Origin: Paraescarpia echinospica
Lineage: Eukaryota > Annelida > Polychaeta > Sabellida > Siboglinidae
Length of the DNA: 64,000 bases
Direction of reading: 5' to 3'
Assembly: GCA_020002185.1 (NCBI GenBank)
Contig: CM034532.1
Coordinates: forward strand, 44,883,006 to 44,947,005
Shown: piece after piece, positions 30,256 through 42,319 of the stretch
Numbering within the stretch: position 1 is the stretch's first letter
How the letters are laid out: every line of letters begins with the position of its first letter
The notes under the pieces: model-generated
Told to the model about the DNA's origin: nothing
The model's database searches: none
The model's input: the letters and a program-made list of their open reading frames with translations, nothing else
Program-made: the position numbers and the translations under genes

Positions 30256-33200
30256 AATGACTTCAGGCCTCTTGGCCCGTGTTTGTATTAGTTGAGAGTG
30301 CAGTCCCTATGACAGTGTTTGCTTACTAAAATAGATTAAGTTTTCAAAATTGCTTATAATGTGATGGAAATATAAACAAATTCATGATATGGTATATCAT
30401 TTCACAAAAATGTAATTTGTTTGTGTGGCATTTTTAATTGAACATATATCATAAAATTGTGATTGTTCACTTCCCACCACCTTGCTGGCATGTCTCGTCA
30501 ACTATGCCTCCTTGGCTGGTTACACACCCAGATAGACCACAATTAGATGCATTTTGAACAATGCTATAAAAAAAACTGCACATTTGGCACAGTTCTGCAA
30601 ATGTATACATAATTTATAGTAAATGTTATCTTGAAATACAAAAATCCATTTCCATAGATGTCTAATCGATGTGTTTTCATTAACTTATTAAGGATGGAAC
30701 TTTTCCTGGCTCTGCCCTATGCCGTGCATGGCCATTGTCCTGTATGGCTGTCTTTGAGTATTTTGAGTACACAAACTGTGAAAAAAATAAAAACTGTCCG
30801 CTGTTGTTAACATTAATAAGTGCAATTATGCATGTTATTTGCCTGAAAAGAACAATCTTTGTTGGTGACATTTGCACTGGTTCATGGAAGTGCATGCATG
30901 CTATGCTTTGTCTGCTGGATCCTTTGTATTATAATATACATATATTTCTATGCGTCATAAGTATGAAAGCCCTAAGGTGGTCTTGGTTTGACTAAACTCC
31001 ACACCTTTGTGTGTTTGAGTTAAACCTCTGTCCTACATACTACTGCATGCGCCTTTGTGTGCCGTATAACACAGCGATATTGGCACACACTGGCAGGATG
31101 TTGTCGGGTCATAGCACGGCAAATCCCAATTTGGTGTGCTAATGAATGCACACATTTGCTGGAAGTCCTCAGATATGCCACTGGAAATGATAACAGGCCG
31201 CTTAGCCATTGTTTGAATTGTTGAGCAAGATTCGCAGTCACGCTGGCTTGACTAATGTGATTATCGCATTAGCATGTATTCTTTATAATCGAGTACTGCC
31301 GATCAGGCGATGTGTATTTTGGTTCACCTTTGATTCTGACTCAGGTCACAGAGATATTGCTATCTAGCACAACATAACTGTACAATATCTCACATCAAGC
31401 TGCAATTTTTAAGTCGTACAAATTGGTTTAGGCTCTGAATTTAAATGAACAGACGTGATGTTTAATGGCAAGAAAAATGATGATTTGAAAGTTCAGTCTG
31501 CTTAGTGAAATAACAAACATTACCTACATGCTACCTGCACTGTTAATGTTCCTAACAGAAATGATTTTTTATTTTAATTTCAAGTTCGCTTCCCAGTCAG
31601 AAGTTCAGTGAAGTTGTATCAATAAAGTTGAAGTGAAATTTGGACTGTTAATTGAAACTGCTCATAGTGGAGTCCTATGTTGTGATAATACAATGTTCAG
31701 AGACATTGTGAATGTGTCAATTAATGTTTCTATGTAGATGAATTATGGCATGAAATAGCTCTTCTTGACCCTAAATGTCAACTCAGTGCAGCATAACTAA
31801 CTATGGTTAGAAGATTAATAAAGCTGTGTGTCCTACACTTATTGTATCTGTGTTATTACTGCTCCGTTATCAGCAAGCTGTTCTGTAACACTTGACAGCA
31901 ATAAACATGGCAATATCTACCCAGGCACCAACATTACTGCCCAGCTAACCAAGTGAAGAACTACACCATTTTATGCAGATTTTATTGTGTTTCCACCCAT
32001 ATTGTGCAGTCTGTTAGTTTTCCTAATCAGAGTTAGACTTGAGCCCTATCTCAATTCTCTTTGTTTGTATACAACATTTTAGAGATAACTCAACCCAATT
32101 AACTTGTGAGCCTAATTAACTTGTTTGCCTATGGTTTATCTGTCCTGGCTATTTGCTGAAGAGCCTTTGCTAGAATTGACCTGGCTAATCATTGCATTGC
32201 AGCTTAAAATAAGAATTACCTTTAAAAAAAGGCAAGCTTTACAGTCATACTTGTGCAATACTTTTTACGGTTTCACAAAACTAAAAAACTTGCCTGTTCA
32301 GGCCCCATTGATAAAAAAAATTAATACCAGCAATAACTACTAATTTTAACTTAATATTGGCAACTTACGTTTCATGATTTGTTTGACTTTTTTGGTACAA
32401 ATTCAAAATTAATTTGTGGGAATGACGTAGTGTAAACCTTACTAAATGTGGATAATTCTAAAATGAAACTACAAGACTTAGTGGTAGTGGCAGGAGAAAT
32501 CGTAAAAAAATTGCCGCACTAATATGGATAGACTACCTGACGCGTGTGTACAGCGCTGCTAGACATCATCTGCCGCCACTACATGTAAAATTCATGTCAG
32601 TTGGTGGAAACTTTTTGTTGATAAATTGATTTGCACAGCTTGAACATTGGCACATTAATCTTCCCCCAAGTGGTGCCAAAGCAACTGTGCCAGTGCATCC
32701 CACCACAAACTTGCTGACTTTGAAAAAGCATCATCGCTGCATTTTCAGTAAAGTGTTTAAAATTTTGGTTACCAGGTAGTAGATAAATAGCTCACTTTTG
32801 CAGACCTGAAGAGTGCAAATCACTCTACTGGATTAGGTGATCAAAATTGTCAAGAATTTGTTCTAGATGTGCAGCAATTATTATATTTTCACCACCTCTA
32901 ACTCTGTCCGCATATCTGGTCTTAGTACTGAAAATAGCATTCCATCTTAGATTTTTTTCTATTATTTTAAAGAATGTAAAATTTTATGTATCCCTAAATT
33001 TATATCAAACCACAGTTAATCAGTTGTTTGGAAGAAGTAGAGTTGATGTTGGAATGAAGTTAATGAACTGATCTTCCAATTAATGAGTTGAAAGTTTGCA
33101 TGGGTTTTAAGGATTGTATATCATGCATATTATTTTTTTAAACTGTTATTTGTGACACAATGACATGCCTGCGTCATCAGTACACCTTTCCCTAGCACAA

Positions 33201-34898
33201 AATGACAGCACACATGATCATTTCAAACGTATGCTTTTAACTATTATATCTTAGGATTATTTTAAGTTTAAACTTGTATAGATCTACATGACACATGTCA
33301 TATATCAGTGTACATAACTATTTTGAGTATTCCTACATTGTACTGTTGGCCTAGTGTCATAAGCTGGTTGTCAACACTAAGCATGACCACCCAGAATAGA
33401 AGTTAATGTATGGGAGAGAAGATGTGGGGAACTAATATGTCCTCTTCCAGATAAATATTGTTGTAGTTAGTGTAATGGAGACAGATGAGTGACTCCAGCA
33501 GGCAGATGAGTGAAAAGGATGTGGTGTCCTGCATACAACTTCACCTATTCATTAGTAAGTTGTCATGTTATACTCTAGTTTCTTTACATTGATTGACCAG
33601 GTCTGTTTGCTATAGATACAGGCTGGCCAATTAACTGCCCCAGTCCCCTGGTACATGTGGGTAATTATCCATTTGATACAGATGCTAATGACTTTCTGCA
33701 GTGGGTGAGTACTCTGTTACCACTTTGTTCTGCAGCCAGTATCAGCCCTGTTCTGTCAGTTATCAGCAGGAACAGAAGACCAGTGTGTAGGTGTCTAGTT
33801 TCCCAGTTGCTACCACAGATATCAGTTTGCAATACTAGGCACAGGTTCCACAGAGTCCTGTTATTAATCCAGCAGTAATAACACAGTCACATGTTTAAAC
33901 ACACACTAGATAGTGTTCACTAAGGCTCAGGTATGACAGGCTGTGCCTCTGATGTCTTGTCAAGATGCTGTTTTTGAAGATTGATAAGAATCATGCCTAA
34001 TTGTTTAATGATACTGCATTGACAGGCAGATAGGCATGTTGGTTATTTGGTGATTGTTATTGCTTGTTGTATGTGGAGATTAAAGAAACGTGATTGTACA
34101 TGTATCAGTGGTTATTTGTGACTTATAAACAGTTGTTACTTGGAACGTTTCTTTGAATGTTGTTGGGTTTACAATGGCCACAGTGTGTTCTGGTGAGGTA
34201 TGTCAGAATCACGTGTATGGGAAATTGACCTATGTTGAAAATACGACATAGATCAGAATTAAGTAATATCGCTCTGACTAGGAGGGACGTTATGTAACAG
34301 TTATTGTAATCCCCAGGGAAATACGATGGGGCAGTTTATGACATTGAGTGACAACGATTCACATATGTGAGAACACCAACTAAAAATATTCAAAGAACCA
34401 TGTTGATTAAACATTAAAAAACTCATTGATACATAAATGAATAGATGTATGGAATAGCCTCATTCAGTCTGTGGTTGAGATTGCATCGGTGCAGTCTTTT
34501 GAGAGGACATTAGATTAAAAAATTGTGTGAAAACCACCCAATTAAATTAGCCCAATTAAATTTTATTATGCAGTAAGACTGTTACTTGTAAAACTAGAAC
34601 ATAGCATTGTCTTTTTTCCAAAGTTTATGTAATTAATGTGCTATTTGTGAGCCTTGGTGATGGGAGCATAATTTTGTAAACATGCTTTTAAAAATGCATA
34701 TTTGTTGTTTATAATGTACTCCTATTGTAATATTTAGCAAACATACATTTTTTTTAAAACATGCATATAGTATACATGTATGGATGGTATTATTTTGTAT
34801 AGATATGAATGGATTGCACTTTGTTCAGCAAGAGTTGAAAGTTGATGATGGGCGATAATATGATGTTGGCAGTAACAAACACTGGGGAATGCTATTTG
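30256..34898. other. Long intergenic or intronic stretch, no recognised gene
   Basis: AT-rich sequence with only short chance frames. I found no exon with both a good acceptor and a good donor, no tRNA and no clear transposon ends. Confidence 0.4.
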
Positions 34899-35075
34899 GG
34901 CCTCAAAATGCACTGAGCCTAAGACGCAATAATTTATAGTGTAAATATGCCTGGGATGATGTGGAATTATTTAATTATCGCATCAAAGTGTCAAATTTAG
35001 GCAAAACTATAGTTACTAACGGCAAAATCAAGGTGTGTCTGGATTCTACACAAGTGCCTTCAATTTTCTAAGATT
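34899..35075 (+). repeat. Dispersed repeat copy C
   Basis: Third copy of the family at 23395 and 24838: TATTTGGGCCTCAAAATGCA, CTAAGACGCAATAATTTATA, AAATATGCCTGGGATGATG, AAATTTAGGCAAAACTATAG, ACAAGTGCCTTCAATTTTCT. Confidence 0.65.
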
Positions 35076-35235
35076 TCTCACGTTTTTGTATGCATCTTTT
35101 GGGCACATGTGGCATACAAAAAGTATGCAGCATTCTAGCGTACAACACGTCATTCACGCGTTTCCGCGCTCCTAGAGAATCCCTGTATGTTGGAGTTAAA
35201 TAGAGGAAAGTAGTTTTACTCAAGTAGGTTTTAGA

Positions 35236-35348
35236 AGGTGCTTTTACTTCTACTCAAATAGTTCTGAGGTGAATTACTTTTACTTCTACTCAAATAGTTC
35301 TGAGGTGAATTACTTTTACTTCTACTCAAATAGTTCTGAGGTGAATTA
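35236..35348. repeat. 36-bp tandem repeat, three copies
   Basis: The unit ACTTTTACTTCTACTCAAAT followed by AGTTCTGAGGTGAATT repeats with near identity. A diverged half-unit (TTTTACTCAAGTAGGTTTTA) precedes it. Confidence 0.9.
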
Positions 35349-38300
35349 AACCCCCATCTCATTCATGGTGTTCCTCTTCTCCATTTTACAAATAAGTATG
35401 ACAAATATAATTGACATATTAACACAATGTTAGCAAGATTTCTGTCCAAATGTTACGTTCCAGGTATTGTGAGCAGTACTAACAAAACTTCACTTTGTCT
35501 AGAAAAATTCCCCCTGAAGAAGATTCTCATTCTGAATTTTTAAAGTAAAACAATCTGTGAGAAAGGGGATCTTGGTAGGAGAATAGTGTCGGAGAGGTTT
35601 TTTTCTAGGGTGGGTAAGATTTTCTCGTACATTCTGTTCACCGACTCCATTCCCCTGTGTTAATTTCAGAAGGTTACTATTTACGTTTTTTATAACTGTT
35701 CATATTGGCATTACAACTGCAACTAGTGTAGCTATAATCGCCGTCTCTGCGTGTCGTGTAGCATTTCCATTGCTGTTAATTCCTGTGTATTTGCTGTGGT
35801 CGGAGTGCATTAATGTGTGTCGGACATTGCCGAAGGTGACAGAACTGTTAAAATATTCATAGTGGGACCTCATGCCAATTGTGGCAAATAGAATCAATCC
35901 CCAGACGCCCAGCATTTAGTCGACTACATTATATGTCCCTGCATGTGCAAGTGAGACTTGTTGACAGGATAACTTATCCCAAATGTTGATGTGTAGTAGC
36001 TGCGTGCACAGAGAACGATTGCCTTGGTAACCGGTACAAAACCAGCTCTGTATGTGGCAATGCAGTGCCTAAGTACGATGTAAGATCTAACAGCTATTGT
36101 CAGGTGTGATATCTTCAGGGTAACTGGAGTGTGACTGACTATGATGTCTGGTGCAGGTGTCTCCATTGTTGTAGTGATCTTTGTTGTTGTCACTGTGCTG
36201 CCTTTGATCTTGTTCTTAGTGACATGTCAAGAGTTGGTATTGCTATTAACTGGTAACAAAACTAGAACTAGATGCAGAAGTAAAGAGATTATTTGAAATA
36301 TTCAAGTCATTGACTGGAAATTAAAATTATGTAAACCCAGATCATTTTCATAACAAACCAGAATAATGTCAGAAAGAGTAAGAGATTAAACAGAACAAAT
36401 TATTTTTAAATTATGTTAGCGGTGACTCTTCTTCAGTGAGTAGTATATGTTTGGGATTCTTTACTTGAGTGCATAAAATAGATCAGCAAACTGTATATTT
36501 AAAAAAAACGGATACAATATATGGATTCGAATAAGATATGGGCCGATTATAAAAGGATGACGTGCTATAGCTCTGTGTATCAGTGAAAATAGAGGACCAG
36601 GTGTTCGAGTTCACCTTCTGCAGCTCTGCCGATTCTACACTTGAGAAGTTTTGTTCACTCCACTTTGCATTAGTTCAAAAAATTATACTACAAATGAGTT
36701 GTTGGCAAGAGGGAGTGTTGGGACTCGAGCAATGGTATTATAAGAAAGAAGTGAGTAAAAGATGCCACACACAGGGTAGACATGTTACCTGTCCACCTGT
36801 ACTTGTCTTGGTATCCTCTCTGTAATCTCAAAGTAGAATGGATACTGCATTAGTACCTATGTAAAAAAACATCCTGCACTGGTGCTGAGAGGTACACACG
36901 GCCAAATATTACAAAAACTAGACTGTGTAAGAGTAAAACTTACGATGAAGATGATGAATTATAGAAGGTCGAGCAGTTCTGTGGTCTTGCAAATATCCCA
37001 TTGGTATTAGTAAACTGATCATGTACTGGGAGCAATGCCATATTCTAAGAACAGTGGTCGTTGCAGTTGGGTATTGCTATTAAATGATATTGTATTAATG
37101 TTCATTAGTTCTTATTGCTTATTAGACGATGCATTGGTTCAAGCGATTGAATGTTGTCATCTTCATTGTCTGGAAAGTTTATTTTGGTTTATTTAAATTG
37201 GTTTATTTAACCAATTAAATCAGTTTCTTAATTGATAACTTTGGCCAGTCTGTAGAGAGATTCAGGTGACTTGCTTGTATTTCAGGTTGCCACAATGAGA
37301 GTAGATTTCCCAGGAGCCCTACTGAATGGGTTGTGATATTCTTAGGAAGTGACCTGTGTATAATGTATATTTGGCCTCTCTTCTGGACCCCCTGGGCAGC
37401 TGTGGTCATTCCTCATCCTGTCAGGCCATCTGTGTTTATGTGTCTGGACCTGATGTCCACCTAAATAACTGTCTACCTAATGCTAATCCATGAACATTTT
37501 GAAATTAAGGCCTTTGAATCAGCTGCATCACCACCAGCAGTGCAGTTTTATACGAGTCAGACTGGACGCTATTTTTCAAAGTTTTGCCACCTCCTTTGGA
37601 CTAAAGTTTACAGTGTTTGGGAGTTATCTCAGTTGTAGGTCAGAGTTAGGCATGCTTTTTGTTCTTTATCTACCAATAAATATGGCCTAAATCCAATAAT
37701 TTAAAATATTAATTTATAATTTGCACTTTATTATTATAGTGTGCTTTCATACATGTCTGTACATTTTTCAGGGCCTAATTTCAATTATTTATTTATGCAT
37801 ATATATATTATGTTAATGTAACTTAGCTCTATTATGTTAGTGTACTTATAGTTAATGTTAAAATTATTACTGTTTAATATGTACTTACATGTAAAATTCA
37901 AATGATAGACATTCACGTGTATGATTAATGAATGTGGAAAAATGGAAATGTGTCGATGTGGATTGTAAATTAGTCAGGCCTGTTTAGGATGTATTATAGA
38001 CCTGTGCTACGTTGTCCAGTGCCAATTCTCAAGCAGTCTTGCTGAAGCTTTGTAGTTAGTAATAACTAATTACCAAAAGGTACTGGTGAAGAAATAATGG
38101 TAGTCAAAAAATTCATGTAAGCATGCCCACACAGACAACAGCACTATCATGATATAGAATGTGTTAGCCTTAATTTGTGAGGACCAAAGATGTTTGTTAC
38201 AAAACAATATGAATATTGTTGTTGAAAATGGTAACATTTGTGAAATGTAATCAGACTTGCCAGTTAGGTAACTGTTTCGTTAAAGTTCTTCAGTTATTAT

Positions 38301-38400
38301 ACATTTTACTATAAAAACTTCATTGGCAACTTATGGTTTGTAACACTTGACTGCTCACTAATATAACTGGTTGATATGACAGTAATAGTTCCCGCTGTTA
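35349..38400. other. No supported gene
   Basis: Minus-strand frames at 35700-35915 and 35924-36193 are open. The first begins MLGVWGLILFATIGMRS and ends AIIATLVAVVMPI, resembling a signal peptide and hydrophobic tail, but it has no splice or family support. A plus-strand acceptor TTGTATTTCAG before 37286 opens a frame to a stop near 37463 (GCHNESRFPRSPTEW...). It is weak evidence for a terminal exon. Confidence 0.3.
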
Positions 38401-38777
38401 CGTACAGCTCCCCTGGTGATTTATGATGTAGACAAGTAGCGCTAGACATACACGACTCACGGATCTTTCTGCTTGCCGCGTTGTGTCAGGTCGGCACTGG
38501 CTCTGTTCTACGCAAACTGAAAGTGCATTCATTCGCACATGTGCTGGATTAACGAAGGTATCGTGAATTCAATGTGCCATTGTCATCAGGTGGTGTGTTG
38601 GCCTGTGATAGGTGTGATTGTCCAAGCTCGGGTCATCAAGTAGGCTGCGTGTGTGCATGTTCAGTCAGGTGTTATTATCACGAAGAGAGCGAGCTGTCAC
38701 AGCTAGCGACATGACACCTGTTGGTGCGTGTCAGACAGAGTCAATCCGATACTAACGTGACTGCTAGTCTGTTTGTC
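38401..38777 (+). promoter_or_regulatory. Probable upstream promoter and 5' UTR of the PTBP gene
   Basis: GC content and CpG density rise relative to flanking DNA immediately upstream of the first PTBP coding exon (for example GCTTGCCGCGTTGTGTCAGG near 38475). No TATA box is evident. The transcription start cannot be fixed from sequence alone. Confidence 0.4.
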
Positions 38778-38819
38778 ATGAGTGGGACTCCCAGCACCAC
38801 ACCTGAAGATATGACAAAG
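38778..38819 (+). CDS. PTBP: PTBP first coding exon, alternative A
   Basis: ATG at 38778 opens MSGTPSTTPEDMTK and runs to an ACAAAG/GTACGT donor, leaving phase 0. The shared exon at 51057 begins RGSDEL in phase 0, so the join reads DMTK-RGSDELL. Vertebrate PTBP1 has the same layout: a short N-terminal exon ending Thr-Lys directly before RGSDEL. The matching residues at the boundary make this a genuine start exon. It lies 12.2 kb upstream of the shared exon and 3.4 kb upstream of alternative exon B. The PTBP N-terminus carries nuclear transport signals in vertebrates; I cannot assign them here. Confidence 0.8.
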
Positions 38820-39138
38820 GTACGTGACACCTCTCACCTGACACCTGTATCGTGCCGTTTGAGACGTGGTTTCCAGGCAACACGAATTTGAGCCGTTTTA
38901 TGGGTGTGTAAATTTATACGTCGGAAGGGGGGTTTGTGACATGGAAGTATTTTTAGGTGTTGCATTATGTCACATTTGGTTGTGTTCGCAAACGGCACTG
39001 TCATTATCAGTATATTTGTTGCGTTCCTTTTCATGGTTGCTGAAGTTCAGAGTGAGGCTGGCCTTGATGCTGGCCCATGGTTTCTTGTTTAGTTTAAATC
39101 ACAAATTGCATTTCACTGCCATCCCCATCAATTGTCGT

Positions 39139-39305
39139 CACTCCCCCCCCTTCTCAAACTCTTCTTTCCCCTCCCAAGTCTCTTCACATAGTCCTGTCTC
39201 TGTTACAGTCTGCCTCTTCCTCTACCCTCTACACTGTGAACATCTGATCTCTTCATTAACCATTTCCCTTCCGTTCATTCCAGTGTCCATTTCCTTCATA
39301 TTTTA
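39139..39305 (+). other. Pyrimidine-rich tract in PTBP intron 1
   Basis: About 165 bases of the sense strand are strongly C/T biased. Runs include CCTTCTCAAACTCTTCTTTC, CAAGTCTCTTCACATAGTCC, GCCTCTTCCTCTACCCTC and CCATTTCCCTTCCGTTC. Many UCUU and CUCUU cores, the preferred PTB contacts, are present. It begins about 320 bases after the donor of exon A. Confidence 0.6.
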
Positions 39306-40324
39306 TAAAGGAAATTGATTTAGGCCTGCTGTTGCTTTATAACACTAAGCCACTTGTTGCGAGCGCCATGCAGCTGGGCTACCGTCGAGACACGTTTCCG
39401 TGAAGCATGTTTTTTCCTTGCCATTGTTTTAGTGACTGTGGGCCACGCTGGACTTTATGCAACAAAACCTTCCACCTCTGGGATAGGCTTGATCTGTGTG
39501 AAATCAGACAACTTCACAGACATGCAAAGGTTGCAGCTATTTCAGCATAACAGGTCCGGCAGATGCACGGTTTCTGATATCTGACGAGGGCATTTTAGGG
39601 TTTCTATTGTCGCATCTGAGGGAGGACATCAGAAGGAGCATGTTTCAGAGCCACTGCCCACTAGGCATTTAGAGGCTGCAGACACTCACAGGCACTTTGT
39701 AGAAAGGTACTTTATAATTCACGACTGTCTCCATTCTTGTGGTGATTCCATCTTTTGATTTTTTCTCACCTTATTTTGCACAGGTCTGTATATTGAGCCT
39801 AGCTACAACATTTTCCATAAGCGATGTTTAGATAATTCGGTCTGTCGGTTGTTTGGTCCACCATAGTGATCCATTTATTATCTTTTACAAATTACAATGC
39901 AAGTTTGAGTTCCACAAAGAACTTAGTTTGGGTTGCACCAACTCAACCGAGACAATACATAGGACCACATTCTGGATTTTGGTGCTCATTCTAGAGTGAA
40001 ATCGATACCTTAGACTCTGCACATTTGCTCAGTGCAGGATATTTTTGTAATTATGGATGCTATGTAGGTTTGTAGAAACATAGCCTGGGTCCTGGGTAGT
40101 GGTGTTTGCTGAGAAAGATATATGTTTGTAATGGCCCCTGGCTGCAGTGTGACAGATGGAGAGCAGGGAATAAGCATGTAATTTGAGGCTGACAGTTTAT
40201 CTGTGTGTCTGTAGCTCCAGATAATGTGTTTGTAAATCATAGTAGTCCCAGTGTTCATTGGTTGGGTGGGTGGGTGGCAGGGGTAATATTTCCTAGGGAA
40301 ACTGGTGGTCCCTGGAAACTCCTC

Positions 40325-40860
40325 CATGTGTTGTGTTGCCTGTGTTTTGGCTTGGACAAATAGACCAATGTGTTGTCCTGTTTATATTTTGTCTTAGACA
40401 GGTAGACCCATGTAATGGCATGGACAGTTAGACCCATATGTTGGCATCCACAACACTTTGGAAGGGGAACATAAATAAATCCATGTTAGCAAGAGTAAAA
40501 ACAACATACCCTTGTTATAACAGAGAGTTAGACCAATGTGTTGGCATGGTCAGTTATTCCCCATATGTGTTGGCTTGGTCAGTTATTCCCAACATGTGTT
40601 GGCATGGACATTTAATCACCAATCCCATGATGTGTTGGCATGGACATTTAATCACCAATCCTATGATGTGTAGGCATGGACAGTTATTCCCAAGATGTGT
40701 CAGCATGGGCAACTGCTCCCATGGTGTGTTGGCATGGACAAGTAGATCACTACATTGACATCAACAACCAGCCCTGTGTGTTGACATCAATAAACCCTAG
40801 CAAAGGGCAAATATACAAACCCATGTGTTGATGGGCACAATTAGTCCCACATGTTGGCAA
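40325..40860 (+). repeat. Degenerate minisatellite in PTBP intron 1
   Basis: Roughly 25-36-base units share the core ATGTGTTGGCATGGACAGTT followed by ATTCCCA or AATCACCAATCC(C/T). The best-conserved copies lie at 40525-40745; flanking copies are eroded. Non-coding. Confidence 0.7.
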
Positions 40861-42075
40861 GGAGCTGAACATACCTGGACAGTTTTGCACCATCACTGCA
40901 TGACTTGTCAACCATCCCAGCATTTGAAGCGCGTACGGAAGTGGCACTATTATTATTTAATGACACTTATTCATCAAGTTAAGTACATATGCTATTGTTA
41001 TTGCACTATCCATCGTTGTGACCAGTCAAGCATACGGTGCACACACGCAGTACTTTTGTCTTCCAAAGTGAATTATGTGATCAAAATTAATGGCCTGCTT
41101 CCAAGTGTGACTGGCATGGGAATAGACGACATAATCGCTGTGGTAGATAATCAGATAGATATGCCATTTTTGTATTGAAGAGCGCACTAGCAGATTGTTG
41201 TCAGTAGGCACATTCTTTGCGATAGAAATTTAGCAACATAAAAGCGGCCTGTTGTCTTGTCTGACAACGAATCAATTACTAAATGTCACTTTAATGATTA
41301 ATGATGACGTCGGTTGACAGGCAAGAGATGTGCACACTGTCAACATGCAATCCTTCATTCTGCACTCATTTCAGGAGAGATACTGCCATTGTAATGATTT
41401 TTCCAAAAATTCTGATATTCAGGCGAGATGGTGTTATTTTTTACAAGTAGCCTATTTTTGCATACTGTGCTGAATCTGTCAGTTGCTCAGTGCCAACTGG
41501 TAGATTTTAGATCCCTGTGGTTAGAAGTAATAAGCACTGGTAGGAGCCATATTGTGCAGGGTACAATTAAATGTAATGAGAAATGGCCGGTTTGTTAGAA
41601 ATAAATACGTACTATTTTGGCTAAGTCATTAGAGAAGTTGTGTTGATATGTAGAGGAAGAACAGTTTGTGCTGCCTTAGTGTCCTTTGGTGCTCTGTTCC
41701 GGAATCACATCCTGTTTATGCCCCCCCCTTGTGAAAGCTGGTCTGGATACCAGAACCTATAATTGGCTCCTGTCAATAGTGGCTGTAGTGATGCCCCAGT
41801 GTATGGATTATTCCGCTGCTGGCTGGCGCAGTCCGATATCGCCCGTTTAACTTTTGTCAAAATTCTATTGACGCACAGTGACAGATGTTTAGCCTGTCAA
41901 CAGAGTACGCATGTACATGCATGCATGGACGGCACATGGCACTAGTTCGGCCACGTCGGCGGCAGCAACACTCTCCCACATATGTATCGCCTCCATGCTA
42001 ATTTTAAACGACAACCATCCACCGGCCCCTACGGCCTGCGGTCAGGGCTCTGAGTTCTCATTTGTACCGCCTCGC
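40861..42075 (+). other. PTBP intron 1, no recognised feature
   Basis: No exon or repeat stands out until the CpG-richer sequence that begins near 41930. Confidence 0.4.
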
Positions 42076-42247
42076 AGGTAAAATGTCTGTTGTGGGCCAC
42101 GTGCCTGTCCCTTTGTACAAGTACTACTACTGCAAGGCATAGCTGCTTGCTCCACTCCGTGCCAGCCAGCTGTCCATGGAGTAACAGTCGTAGTCAGCAC
42201 ACCACAGCACCAGTCTATCTAACTACTAGTCCCACTAGACACCCGCC
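42076..42247 (+). promoter_or_regulatory. Probable second PTBP promoter / 5' UTR
   Basis: The 300 bases before exon B are comparatively GC-rich. They contain an E-box GGCCACGTGCC at about 42096-42106 and a possible untranslated-exon donor GCCTCGCAG/GTAAAA at about 42077. The next ATG, at 42248, has an excellent Kozak context (CCCGCCATGG). Confidence 0.4.
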
Positions 42248-42319
42248 ATGGACAACGAACTTCCAATGCAAGATGAGCAGCAAATTGAGCCATGTACCAT
42301 GGAAGCTGATGACGCTGTG
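42248..42319 (+). CDS. PTBP: PTBP first coding exon, alternative B
   Basis: ATG in an ideal Kozak context opens MDNELPMQDEQQIEPCTMEA followed by DDAV, then GTAGGT as donor. The 72-base exon leaves phase 0, exactly what the shared RGSDEL exon needs. It is acidic (several Asp and Glu), unlike alternative A, and starts with MD as vertebrate PTB proteins do. Two in-phase short start exons feeding the same second exon imply two N-terminal isoforms from separate promoters. The assignment rests on position, phase and Kozak context rather than on sequence similarity. Confidence 0.65.

Noticed and set aside
39043..39318. 150-codon plus-strand frame after PTBP exon A
   Set aside because: It crosses the exon A donor region in another frame and the pyrimidine tract; no domain.
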